From positions 248,001 through 312,000 of the forward strand of contig CAJQUW010007429.1 of NCBI GenBank assembly GCA_907163375.1: a stretch of DNA of 64,000 bases, read 5' to 3'. Both the position numbers and the translations under genes were made by a program. Below, piece after piece: positions 1 to 12,900 of the stretch. The stretch is from Prostheceraeus crozeri (taxonomy: Eukaryota; Platyhelminthes; Polycladida; Euryleptidae). The notes below the pieces were generated by a model. The model did no database searches. It saw only the letters and a list, made by a program, of their open reading frames with translations, and had not been told where the DNA came from. Position 1 is the stretch's first letter. Every line of letters begins with the position of its first letter.

Positions 1-617
1 AAATGGAAATGATTGATTCACAAGACCTAACTCATACATTTTGAGAAGTGAATGGACTGTGAGCAGAGTGAGGTGATGATGCAATTGTAGTTTGTTGTGC
101 AACATCGCGAGCGTTATACCTGCCTTTCGTTGTTTGTCAAAACACACTTTGTTGTAGACGTAATTGCCTCCATCTACGTTCATATGGCAATGGATGCATC
201 GCGATCAATGTCATCCGAGTTCACGTGATCACGGTGTGGCACAAGAGATGACTCAAGTATTCTGAATAACTGGTACTTTTACTGATTGAATCGGGTAAAC
301 ATGACTTCATTATCAATACTTCTGATTTGCCAATTGCTAGTGGCGTAGCAGCGATGTCATTCTGTTAGTTCAGATGATTTTAAGAGCCGCAGATCTATTC
401 CCCGATATACTCTCCAGCGTACACAAGCGCGCGATAGTCGTCCCAGCGAACGGCTGTGTGTTGTGTGAGAGTGCGTGACGCAGTTCAGACGTTCCATGTG
501 ATCTCGTCGTTTTAAATCAGTGCTATGCGTTCTATTCTTACATTCTGTGACTGCCGTATTTTCTTATCATACAATTGATCGCTTCCTCCTGTATTTCAAG
601 GCTGCCTTACACCCAAG
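1..617 (+). promoter_or_regulatory. 5' flank and leader of the tau-like gene
   Basis: This stretch lies directly upstream of the start codon of the tau-like gene. No recognisable coding region is seen. Positions about 395-500 are richer in CpG and GC than the surroundings, as expected near an animal transcription start, but there is no clear TATA box. A pyrimidine-rich tract ending in TTTCAAG at about 580-600 resembles a 3' splice site. The ATG exon may therefore be preceded by a non-coding leader exon with its acceptor at about 600. The exact transcription start cannot be seen. Confidence 0.35.
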
Positions 618-918
618 ATGATGGAAGCTGCGACAAATAACTTATCCGAATTGGATTTATGTGACAATAACTCATCATCAACCGATGCCAGCTGTGATAG
701 CTCCGGGAAGAAGCGACCCTCGCTCTCCTCCAGAATTCCTCGCCCTATGACTGTTGGCACCCGAACGAGCTTCGGTTTTCAGCCTTCAGTTCCTCCTCCA
801 CGTTCTCCACGCTCCTCCTCGCCGTCGGGATCGATCGAGTACCGTGATGGTTCAGACTCTTCGTCTTTTACTACGGAGAATGGGCGTTCGACTCCTGGAG
901 GAACTACACGTAGAACAA
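618..918 (+). CDS. tau: Tau-like gene exon 1: N-terminal Ser/Pro-rich arm (aa 1-100)
   Basis: The exon starts at tandem ATG codons (618 and 621) and runs 301 nt to the donor CAA|GTGAGT at 919. It leaves one base that completes an Ile codon with exon 2. The peptide is disordered-looking: an Asn/Ser/Asp-rich first third, then basic Ser/Pro/Arg segments (RPSLSSRIPRP, PPPRSPRSSSPSG, STPGGTTRRTS) with several SP/TP-type sites, as in the tau proline-rich region. Assignment rests on composition, phase match and position, because there is no conserved domain here. An additional exon between this one and exon 2 cannot be excluded across the 17.8-kb intron. Confidence 0.7.
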
Positions 919-3900
919 GTGAGTAATTGGATATTTATTTAGGCTCATGTCAGGTCAGTCGACAGATGGAAATATTTCTCTTTCACGTCTGTTATCCATG
1001 AAAACCGATGTTTACTTTGATGTGTCACTGAAGATTAATACCTACACAGGGACTTCTGTTGCTTTTCTAATCATGATTTCTTAAGTAGTCCAATTAAATT
1101 GCCAGGCGTGATTTTTATGCATGAGTACACTTTCGGGATTGCGCTCACTTTTAGGTGGGACGAAGTTAGCATGTGCCAAAAATATAGTTAGTGGCGGTCC
1201 TCAGGACATAATTTCGTAGAGGACCAATTCTGATATACGAATCGTGATATAGTGACAACGCAATTTACAGAACCTGCTACGTAATGACGTTCAAAATAGC
1301 CCAGACTAGATTTTAATGTATTTTTTCCTGATGTCTTTAAAATGCTTACTCCCGTAACTTCCACAGTTTTCTATGAACTTAGTACTCACCTTACTGACCC
1401 TTGTCCCGCATATCCCAGGGTAGGTCAACTACCCTGTGAAATTAGTATTAATGAGAATGATAAATAGCATTTTTTATCAAATGTGCATGTTTTCAGCGAT
1501 GTTCCTGTTTTTCTAAACAGCTATTTACATTTTAGTGATAAGTGCAGATAATCTTAAAAGCTAGATAATTTTAAAGTAAACTATTTTCACAATTGAACTT
1601 TGTTCGCGAAGTGACAATTATTTTTACCTGCTGTTAACCGTCCATTGTCTTGAGATCTCTGTTGACCTTAAATCTATGATTGCTCATACATGAATGAATA
1701 GATAAAAGTGCTACTAAAAGAGCTGAAGTTTGGACATGAATACCGTCTTCTTGTGTTAAAAGCGCCCTATAACAAGCGCCGACAACTGACATACGCGGCA
1801 ACATTAGTGGTAGCTTTATGATAGTTGCCGCCTTGCAGTTCATCGCCGAAAGGATAACTCAGACAAATTTAGGCAATGCTGCCTTCTTGCGTATTACTCA
1901 ATAAAAAAAAGCCCTATACTGCCACTTAATGTCGAAAGAACTTTGCTTAAGTCAGAGTGCGAATGATCATGAGATGAGACACATTCAAAAATATACTTCA
2001 GGGTCGACGTTGAGAAGCTATTGAATGGAGGGTGTGACCCCGGTTGCGTTGTATGTCTCCCGCCAGGAGGCTGAGGAGCGCCAGTCACCACGCGGAACAG
2101 GCGGCCGGCCCACGAAATACCCGGCGGCTCCCCGGACCTCTTTCGAGGCAGGTGTTGAGGTATGGACGTTGCTCCCTAGGGAGGGAGGCGGATTGCACTT
2201 CGTGCAGGCCCATTGCCGAACACCTCACACTACATGCAAAACAGCTTTTAACTTTCATGACTTAATTACAATCCCGTAGTCATGGTGTAAAGTCCGTGTT
2301 GTTTGACAACAAAATGTATTTATCGTATAGAAGTTACAAGTCAAACGTCTATTTACAAAGTTAGTACCTCTCCATGTAGTCCGTAGCAGTATTCAACTTC
2401 TTGAAAAGATCATAGTTGTCTGCTTAGACAACCTCCACTGCTATGAGGAGTCCATCAACTTGCAATGTGTAGATATCTCAGAGTTTCCACATACGAAGAT
2501 CATAGCTGTCTGCTTTGACAACCTCCACTGCTATGAGTCCATCAACTTACAATGTGTTGATATCTCGGAGTTTCCACATACGAAGATCATAGTTGTCTGC
2601 TTAGACAACCTCCACTGCTATGAGGAGTCCATCAACTTGCAATGTGTAGATATCTCGGAGTTTCCACATACGAAGATCATAGCTGTCTGCTTTGACAACC
2701 TCCACTGCTATGAGGAGTCCATCAACTTACAATGTGTTGATATCTCGAAGTTTCCACATATGAAAATCACAGTTGTCTGCTTTGACAACTTCCACTGCTA
2801 TGAGGAGTCCATCAACTTACAATGTGTAGATATCTCAGAGTTTCCACATACGAAGATCACAGCTGTCTGCTTTGACAACTTCATAGTTTCCACATAAACA
2901 AAGCAAAATCTCAACACCATCCTCTTCGTCTCCTCACGCAACAACCACCACCACCCCTCAGACCACAAAAGTCCGCAATTTTCAGCACAAGGAAGTACAT
3001 CTCACAACCGCACAACACATAACACCTCTTCTCGTGCACACATATACAGACATCGCTCACACCATGAGACCTGTGGGTTGCCCCCGTCAGGTGTGCGGTT
3101 GACCCGCCCAACAGCTGACGGCCACCTGGAGCCCCTCCCAATAGCAGCGAGGGGATGGGTTGACTTCACGACCACCACCAGGAGTTACTGAAGATTCTAA
3201 AAAAGCACATTTTGTCTGATGCAGCGGATATTTAACTTTCCGATCCGGTCCCAGTTGTGGTGTTATAATCAATTTATTTTGTGTGATTCTATGTAGTGTG
3301 TCCTATTTTCATGTTTCGAGAACACTGATTGTACCTTAATATATTTTATGGGCAGTCGTTTCGTGCCATCTCATAAAGAACTTTCGTTCTAATCGATTTA
3401 TAATGAAAATTTGTATCACAATGCAATCCAATGATAGCTTTCCTCAAGCCCTAAAATACAAATTCGTGTAATACACGATTGCGAAATAAGCTAATTTACG
3501 TTAAAGATGAGTACAGTTTCATCAATGCACTGTGTGATTAAAGCAGAGGAGAAAAAGAACTACTTCAGCAGCTTAAAACCATTAGGATTGTTATTCATTG
3601 TATCAATCAATCACGCTTTGTTGGAGGACGCCATTTGAACAGCCAAATAATAAATCTCCTACACATAGACTAAATATTGACAAGTAATGCATTTCAATGA
3701 ACGAACGACCGCCTAAAAAATTTTCATTTGCTTTACATTTAGGAGTGATTCGACCAATAATTAGTTCTGTTTATGGAGTATTTGTGATTCATTTCATATT
3801 ATGCATCATGAATATTACTAGCGAATACATCTGATCCATTGCACTGTTGATTTATTTGTGTAGTCTGTAAATGGAACATAGTAGAGGTAAGTCAGATTAT

Positions 3901-6900
3901 AATAATTGCTCTTCCATCGTTGCGTTTTGTTCCCTGTTACATGTATGTGTTTATGATGCTGTTGTTTTGTCTTGAGATTGTCATCTAAAAAAAAAGCGTG
4001 TGGGTAGATTCCTTCGAGCAACTTTACTAATTCAATGATACCGTAAGATACTGAAGGCATGTGATGAGGCATGCTGCTTCTCGTAAAGTCGTGTGCAGTT
4101 TAATATCTGTGACTGATACTTTTTACCATACTTTTATGTCATCATATTATGAATGACTAATTTATTACAGCTGGCTTGAAAATATGTAGCGATGATATTA
4201 CTGAAGAAACTAAAAATGCTGAAATTCGGCACCTTAAAAAATATGTGGGGAAAATTAATATTCTCCAATCCGCAATAACCTGCTAGTTTTGGCTATATCT
4301 TAATATAATCGGAAGTTTTCTTGCAATGCTACAGGTATGTTAATCTCATCACCTGTAAAGCAATATATTAAATAATCGCATTGAAAAGTGTCCAAACTGA
4401 AGGTATCATAAATGCGTGATAACTCACTTCAGTACTCCGCATTCTGAGGATTACTATTTGCAATACCCTTCATGTTGAAATATTTGCGCAGTCTGATGTC
4501 AAACTATATTCGTGCTGATCACTCGTTATTTTATGACTTGTGACCTCATTTTGTTGGGGATGGATGCCCTGTTCCGGACGGTTCCAACATCAACCTCAGA
4601 TTCGATATCAGAGTAAAGTCATCTTAGTTAACTACCACAGCCCTCCTAGAACTTATGCTGGTTATCAGCAATTCAAGTATGAATTCGCGTGCGGTTCAAT
4701 GCTATCACTCATTCCTCACCACTCGATCCGTGACCACCTCCTATTGCTAGCTACACTTCGGGCGTGTCGCCCTCCAAAGTATTCAATTCATTATTCGTCA
4801 TTGGATGTTATAGAACGAATTCGTAATTTTGACACCCGTCTTCCTTGTTGTAGCTATTTGTCAAATTCATTAATCAGCTTGACTAATTGTTTCGAAATGT
4901 CAATAAGTCTTTCATGTGGGCGAGATTTCTGTAGAGATTTGAAGATTGCAAATCATAATCTTGGCAACTTTGACCATTGTATTATTACATTAACTGTCCT
5001 TTTATAATTCAAGCATTCTCCTCTTTTCTACATGGAAGATTGAAGTATATAACCTGTTTGTTTAAGTGTAGCATGACTGTATCCTTATAATGAACTTTTC
5101 GTCTATCTTCCTAATTTTCGCGTTATAAAAGCAACTCAGCTGTATGGAAAACATTACTATTGAATATTTGTGTAACATATATTTGCCATTGATTCTTTTG
5201 AGTGCTAGGTGTTTTTTAATTACTGTTCAGGAAGCTCTTTTTGAGTCTTCCATTACCAGCAAAGTACGGTCAAGCTTAGTCAACCGTTTGTGCATTAATT
5301 CAGTGCCACGATGTGAGAGTTATCATCAAGATATGATTATTTGTTTTAGTGTATATAACACAAATGAGGTGTGTAGCTTTAGCGTGAATGTTTTTTCTAA
5401 CATATATAGGAACAATACCAATGAAGTGACTCAAGTCTTATTGCAACAGTCATCTGATTGACTCACAGAGATTAATTGTTCCTTCGGTCTCTCTACCTCA
5501 TCATTAACACAAACGAACCCAATCTAATGAATAGGAAATATACCAACAAAAAAGATGTTATTGGGAAGACATGGCAAATGATTTTTTAGCTCGGTTGCTG
5601 CATTCGGTTAATGATGGAGTGGTCGAAAAGCATGCGAAATTTTCTTTTTGGACAGTACAATTTCATGTATACCAGCATTCACGCCGCATTTACGAAGCAT
5701 ATTTCATTTTTTTCTATACGATTATTTTGTGGCAGTTTAGTCTTTACTTGTATTTTTATGAACATGCACACATAGTCAATATAAAACTACATGAAGCTGT
5801 GAGTTATGGTGAACCATGTATCAGCTCATTTTAGTGACTGCCATTCCTTCATTTTTTGACCACGAAATCTATTTAAGATTTAACAAGGAAAAAGAAAATC
5901 GTGGCACATTTATGTAATGTACAGTATGTTTGTACATGGCTACAAATGATCTCTTGGTTCTACGTTGGTTACTCTTTGTCCTTTACTCACTCACTCATCC
6001 CTTTTTACGTCCTTGTGGTTCAGAAGATGCTGGGTTAGACGATTTCCGCTTGATGATGCTCCTCAACTTCTGGCGATCGTGTGTATCAGCTTCTTGAGCA
6101 CCAACACTTTTCAGGTCTTCGGCGATGACATCGCACCAGGTCTTTCTTTGGCGTCCAACAGCACGCTTGCCAGATACTTCCATGTCCGTAACTTTCTTGA
6201 CCCATTCCGACTCGCTCTTCCTCCGCACATGACCCAACCAGCGCAACCTTTCTCTTCTGATCGAATCCAAGATGTTCTCTAACCCCATTTCCTGTCGCAG
6301 TTCTTCATTCGACCTTCTCTCTGATCTTCTCACTCCGCACATCCAACGTATCATGCGCATCTCCGCAGACAGGAGCATCCTTTCATGATTTGCGAGCATG
6401 GGCCACGATTCACAACCGTAAATCATTGCTTGCCGGACACATGCAGCATACAGCTGGCCTTTGACTCGCATGGACGGTGACTTCGATGTGTGACTTCGAA
6501 GGCTTGGAGCTCCCGAAACTTTCTCCAACCACACCGTATTCTGGCAACCACTGCTGACTCAGCACCACCGCAACTGTCGATAACATAACCAAGATAGCAG
6601 AAGCTGTCCACGCTCTCAAGTCGGGTTCCGTGCATGTCAACGCACTTGGGAATATCTTCACCATCATCCTTCGAAGCTGATAAGCACTTCTCACACTTGT
6701 AATTGATAGCCGCAGTGAGTCTCCCTTTCACTTTTGAGCATCGCGCATGCAACCAACCATTGCAGATGTTACATTGGATTGAGTTCGCTCCCACACCTTT
6801 GCAGCATTTTACACATGGACTCTCGACTCTGTCTTTACCACCGCTTACCATGATCTTAGTCTTTGTGGCATTCATCTTCAAACCTTTACAGGACAAACTT

Positions 6901-9900
6901 CTTTTCCAACACAGATCTTGAAGATCTTCCTCCGAGTCAGCCATAAGGAGAAGGTCATCTGCATATAGAAGTTCATATGGCAATCCCTTCCTCGCTGCTT
7001 CACTTACGGTATTCATAACTATGGCAAAGAGCAATGGACTCAATACCGAACCTTGATGCACTCCTACATCCACAGTGAAGTGGTCAGAGTCTCCGAACTT
7101 AGTGCGAACGGCCGTAGTTGCATTGCAATATAGTGTCATTATCGCTCTTGCAAGCCATTCCTCGACTCCACTTTTGCGAAGAGACCACCGTAAAACTTCT
7201 CTTGGGACATCTTCTTTTGCTTAGCACGATACTTTTCTATGACCTGTCGGGTTATAAAGATGGGATCAGTAGTACCTCTACCAGGCATGAAGCCGAACTG
7301 CATTTGATCAAGCTCTATTTGAGAGCGCAGTCTCTTCTCCAGTACTCTTTCGAACACCTTCATGGCATGATCCAACAGCTTTATTGCTCTGTAGGATTCG
7401 CATTGTAGAGGATCTCCTTTACCCTTGTACAGAGGAATGAGCACACTACTGCACCAATCATGAGGGATATCATCAACTTGCAGAACTTCGTTAAACAGCT
7501 CTGATAACCATTTCACTGATACGTCCAGGCTGTGCAAGAACATTTCATTGACAACATCGGACGGACCGGGTGCTTTTTTCTTCTTCGTGTTGTTCAGAGC
7601 ATTTCGAACTTCTACTTCAGATATGCTTCGCCACGGCCCCTTCACAGTAGGACACTCAGTTGCACCGTCTCAGCTGTTTTCAACATTCATCAACGTTGTC
7701 ATGAAGTCTCTCCATCTTTGTTTCACTTCATCAGGTTTGGCCATGATGTTTCCCTGCTCGTCTTTAACGCACGACACTCCCTGAATATCCCGATTTTCGG
7801 ATGCCATCTGTTTCGCAATTTTGAAGAATCGCTTTTTGCCGTCATCAGTGTCAAGATTCTTTGCAAACTCGCGTCTTTTAGTTTCTTGTGCAATCCAAAC
7901 TGTTTTCCTGGCCTTCGGTCTTGAATGTTCGTAGATAACCCTATTTGCATCACTTTTATTCTTTTGCCACTGTTTGAAACATTTCCTTTTATATTTCACA
8001 GCTTCGTTCACTTCTGAATTCCACCACCAGGTCTCCTTCCTGCCTGCCCAACCTTTGGTTCGACCACAGACCTTCTCATGCCACGCCATGCAGCATCAAC
8101 GGAATTCCGTTCATCATTGCGATGAGCATGATTTGAAACTTCATCGTTGAAGCGTACAGCTAGCGGTGGGTCCTTCAGTTTCCAAATTCGTATACGTGAC
8201 ACGCATTTTCTTGAAAATCTTTTCACCGGTTTTATCTTCAGGTCACTTAAAAGTAGCCGGTGCTGCGATACACATTCTTCACCTGGTATGACTTTCGTGG
8301 CGACAATTTTGTTTCGATCTCTTCTTCGAACCAATATGTAGTCGATGACACTTTCATTACCACCAGAGCTGTAAGTGATGAGCTTGTTGGAGCTCTTTTT
8401 GAAGTTGGTGTTGCAAAGAATTAGTTCCAGAGCATCTGCAAAGTCGAGCACACGGAGGCCCTCGTTATTTCTTGCACCAAAACCATATCCACCATGAACA
8501 CCTTCGAAGCCATTCACTTCCCTTCCAACATGACCATTGAAGTCAGCCCCAATTATAACGGTATCTCTGTCTGGGATCTTCCCAACCGCATGTGTCATCC
8601 GATTCCAGAATACATCTTTTTCAGTATCACTTCTTCCGGATTGAGGGGCATACGCTGACACTATATGGAACAACGTTTCACCCACCAACAATCTTACTAT
8701 CATGCAACGTTCATTTATTCTGTCGACGCCAACAATTTTGTCCGTCCACTTTTTGGCAATCAGAACACCTATTCCAGCAGCGCCGTCTTCTGCGCCTTTC
8801 CAAAGAAATTTGTACCGACCTTGTAAAGGACCAAGCCATCTGCAAGATCCACCTTTCCAACGCGTTTCCTGTAAGCTGCAGATATCAATCTCTCTTCTTA
8901 TCGTTTCCACAATTTCACCAGATCTTCGTGACATGCCACCGACATTCCAAGTGCTTACTCGCAAACAGTCCTTCTCAACCTTCCAGTCAGCATCAAGCTG
9001 CTTGCCGTCATAACCTGAACATGGTTGGTTTACTCCTCCGTCATTCTTCTTATCGTAGGCTGACGAGGTCGCCCACGGGATACTACAGGCTGTACCCCGC
9101 CCAGTATAAGTAGAGGTCATCACCATCAAAGCAGTAAGATTGAGCACAGTTTTACGACCGGATGCCCTTCCTGACGTCAACCTCAATGAGGTCATTAGTG
9201 TGTGTACCATAATGTTTTGATGGCATTTCCTCCATCAGGGTTCCACTACCCTCCCGGACTATCCGGGTTAGCCAGGTTATTTAAAGCCACCCAGGACTAG
9301 TTTTAGATTTAGATTTAGTTACTACCGGCGATGAAAATGGTAGTATCCAGGGGGCACGACCTACAAGCGCTACCAAGTAGGCAGTTCAAAAGGGGGTCAA
9401 ACCTGGACCAAATGAACTCGTGGACGTACAACCAAAGTCCCCATGCATTACATGCATTTCAAATCAACATCTCTCTAATTAAAAACATGTCGCACAGTGG
9501 ATATATGATCGTTGTAAAAAGCATATCGGCAATATGTCATCTGGATATGTATGTCACTTGGGTGATAATTTTCCTTTTCCTAATGTCGTATTGTCAATAT
9601 ACTTCTTACAGCGATTGTTATATCCAACTAAAGTTGTATTTTTGAAATTCAATAGTCTGCAAAGCTGATTCGACCAGGAGTAATATGCTCACAAATGTAG
9701 CAAGGCCTTTTATTCGTGTTTAATTTCACTATACCATTCTACCGGAACTACAAATGGAAAAGTGTCGAATCTGAAATCCGGATTCAGGCGATTTGATCAG
9801 TCATTCAGGCGGATTCGAAGATTCACGTACTTTTCTAATTTGATTGTATGTCACATTTCAGCGAAATACTGTCATATGATAGAAAAAAGGATGATAGTGA

Positions 9901-12900
9901 CTTTCTGTTCTAATTCGGTATAAACTTTCAGTTAACGAATCTAATAAACGGCATTGTTTCGACAATGTGATCTGTATGTCACATCACGTAATCAGTCGTT
10001 AAATAGCAATCAACAGAGCCGTTATTGATTATGCAACTTACATACACGACAACTATTTTGTCGAGAGTTCTTCAAAGGAATAATAACCTTAAGCCAAATC
10101 AAGTAGAAATATTCTCTAGAGTACTTCTTCACAATGGTCACTTCTTCAGTCTTCATAGGTAAACAATTTCAATGCATTAGTGACCCTTCTGCATGCATTC
10201 AGAATTGTCAATATCTCTGAGTGATGTCAAGAAGGTAGACTTCGTAGCTATGCCCTTTCTCTAGTAAATACCTTGGCATCATTGCTATTTCATTGCTGTT
10301 GCCGTGCCAGATCTACCGTGGACCTTGGATAGGTGGTTTCATTTGGATCCTCTGCCTCAGGCTGATCGGGAATGGGGATAACTATAATTCCGAGGAGATC
10401 ACATCTATATGACTTTGAATATTCTCGTTTATAGCATTACGTGAGAACAGAGAGACCTCTCTTACGGACCATTTCCTTTATCGCACTACTTAGCGGTCGA
10501 CCATGACATGTACAGTCTGTCGAGAACATTCGAACACTTGGTATTTTTGCGGTAATTGCTGAATTGTGCGAGGAACATTTTGTCTAATAAATCAAGCATT
10601 GACTACTTTTGATTGAACGCGTTGATTATTGGAATAAGTGCCTATGTCAAGTTTTAATCTAGCCAGCTAGTTTCAGTGTGTTTTCATGATAGGGCCTGCA
10701 TGTAATTCCCATAATATTAATAAGCTTGATAAACAGGAACATATTTCAAACTGCAAACTTTTAATATTCTTACTTCAAATATTGTCGCTGTTACGACAGT
10801 CATCTAGTTTTGCAGAAAATGCAATAGAATTTATGTCCCTTGAAAGACCATTTGATTGACTTTGATGCCAGAAGAAGGTCAAGAACAAAATGCTGCCTTA
10901 ACATATCAGCTGGTGCTATCCAGATGACGAGCCATTCCACAAGAAGTTGAAGAATCTTCAGATTCACGTATATTGAAAACTGGGTTTTTAGGTTTTTAAG
11001 TCGTTTTGAATTATATTGTTGATTTCGAAGGGTTACTCAATCAAATTCTATGTAACTCTTTACACCTGTAAGTAATTGTTTATAAGTGGACGAGTATGTC
11101 TTAGGATGATGAGCAGGTTCTTCACCAGAACGTATTCAGAACGCCAGAAATATTCATGATCTACTCCGAAATATGTTTCAACACACGATAATAGAAGTTC
11201 AGATTACAATAAATAGAATGTGCAGTGTGAGATTCGTACATGTGTCGATCACATGATATCATTCGATGAATGTCGCTAAATATCCTGTTAGTTAGACATC
11301 ATAATGATTCATTTTATGGCGACCTACATACATGTGCATTCAGTGAAACATATTTATTTTTTGCTAATTCTCTTTTCTTTTCTTGCTTTTCTTCAGATAC
11401 ATTAAAATAATTGAGCGACAGCATTATCTCGATTCGGTCTTCGGGGCTAGATTGAGCAGGCTGTGTCAAATAAATTTTTTGAGAGGCTCTAGGTCAGTAC
11501 ATCAGTTATTTGATTTTTTAAAGTAACCAAAAATTTTATTTGATCTTTATTCGTTCAAAAATTCAAAAGTAAAAAATGGGTATGGTTTTGAATTTTTGAA
11601 TTTTTCGGATATCATTGACATATCAGGGTCATTAAATATCATATCAATTTCAATCTTCTAGAACAGCATGCACGTAGCCTTTGATATCCGTTCTAATTAC
11701 AATAATAATCGACCATAATTGAGTAAAGAATGCAGAAAAACAATTATCTCCGTGCCAAGAAAAGCAAGATGTAAAAAATGTCGCCAAAACATTATTTGGA
11801 TTCAGACTGCATACTTGACGGACTGTACTGCCTCCGTCAATGGCAGAACGTCTGAACGTTCAATCTTGGACAATGTATCTGCACCCGAAGCGTCTTGCAG
11901 TATATTTCCTGACAGCATGCATGCGTGGAAGAATTGTTTTTTTGCATTTTTTATGTTGTGAACGACCATTTTCATCTGGTTATTCGATCATTCTCAGACT
12001 GTCTAATTCAGAATAATGCATACCGCAAATTGTCTACTGGTTCAAAAATTCAACAACTACAATGCAATTACAAAATGTTGGATGTGAATCTTTACCTCCT
12101 GATTGCTTATCCTTGATGTCATGAATCGCTGAGCAGCGAGCACTCTGTAATCTATACAGATAATTACTTAACGTTGTCGTGCAAAATGTCAATACTGAAT
12201 TCTTTTATGGAAAAAAATAGTGATAAATTGGAACAGACTGAAGACAAGCACGACTAGCATGCATTGTGAACATGCATTCAATTCAGGTCAGGTTCAGGTT
12301 CAATGCCGTAGCCCGATCACCGGGTCGTGGGCGTCCCTCGAAGATAGTCAATCCACGCCTTTCTCCGTCTTCCTCTCTTCGCTCGTCCTTCCACTTCGCC
12401 TTCGATCGTCACCAACACCAAGCTGTCGGGTTCCGCTTCCAATGCGCGTACTTTGCCCATTTCCTCCGCTTGATAGTCTCCGGCAGTCCATTGTTTTCTT
12501 GCACTTCCATTTTGTCTCGCACCCATTCGTTTGTTTTCCGCTGACACCAGCTGATCCGTAGAGTCTCCGCCAGGCCGACATCTTGAATGCATTGATTCTC
12601 CTTTCGTCCACTTTTCTCAATGTCCAACTCTCTGCTCCGTGCGACGCGATACTCCATATCAAGCTCTTCACAAGTTGTTTCTTCAGGCGCAGCGATGTCT
12701 TTGCTCTTCCACACATCCACAAGCTGGTAGGTGGCGTTTCTAGCTATGGCCAAACGTGCTCTATTGTCTTGCTCACTGCTGCCTTTTGTCAACACGGTGG
12801 AATTCACTATGAAATCACATTATTTTCAAATTATTTTTTAAAACTATAGTGACTACTATAGTAAAACTATAGTATACTTTAAAATTATTATTTTAAAATG

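Larger units (their letters stand above)
5955..9420 (-). mobile_element. RTE-like LINE (CFDP2-type endonuclease / reverse transcriptase), degenerate, near full length
   Basis: Read on the minus strand, the element begins near 9420 with a GC-rich leader and ends near 5960 in a short tandem GAGT/GAGTA tail. It encodes an APE-type endonuclease, a reverse transcriptase, a PHD-like finger and the usual RTE-like C-terminal region (GRQRKTW, DRQKLRSII, SNPASSEPQGRKKG). LINEs of this type copy themselves by target-primed reverse transcription. The insertion is antisense to the host gene inside intron 1. Frame changes, one stop and loss of a catalytic motif show that it is dead. The clade is judged from motif style only and needs a phylogeny. 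Confidence 0.85.

Noticed and set aside
2460-2897. 145-codon frame with repeated QCVDISEFPHTKI-type units
   Set aside because: The frame stays open because the tandem unit is a multiple of three. There is no start context, splice logic or known family, and the array begins and ends outside codon logic.
4540-5007. 155-codon open frame on the plus strand
   Set aside because: It has no recognisable domain, lies in a GC-richer patch where long frames arise by chance, and shows no splice or promoter context.
8592-9113. 173-codon plus-strand frame inside the LINE
   Set aside because: It is the antisense shadow of the endonuclease, which has all catalytic motifs on the minus strand.
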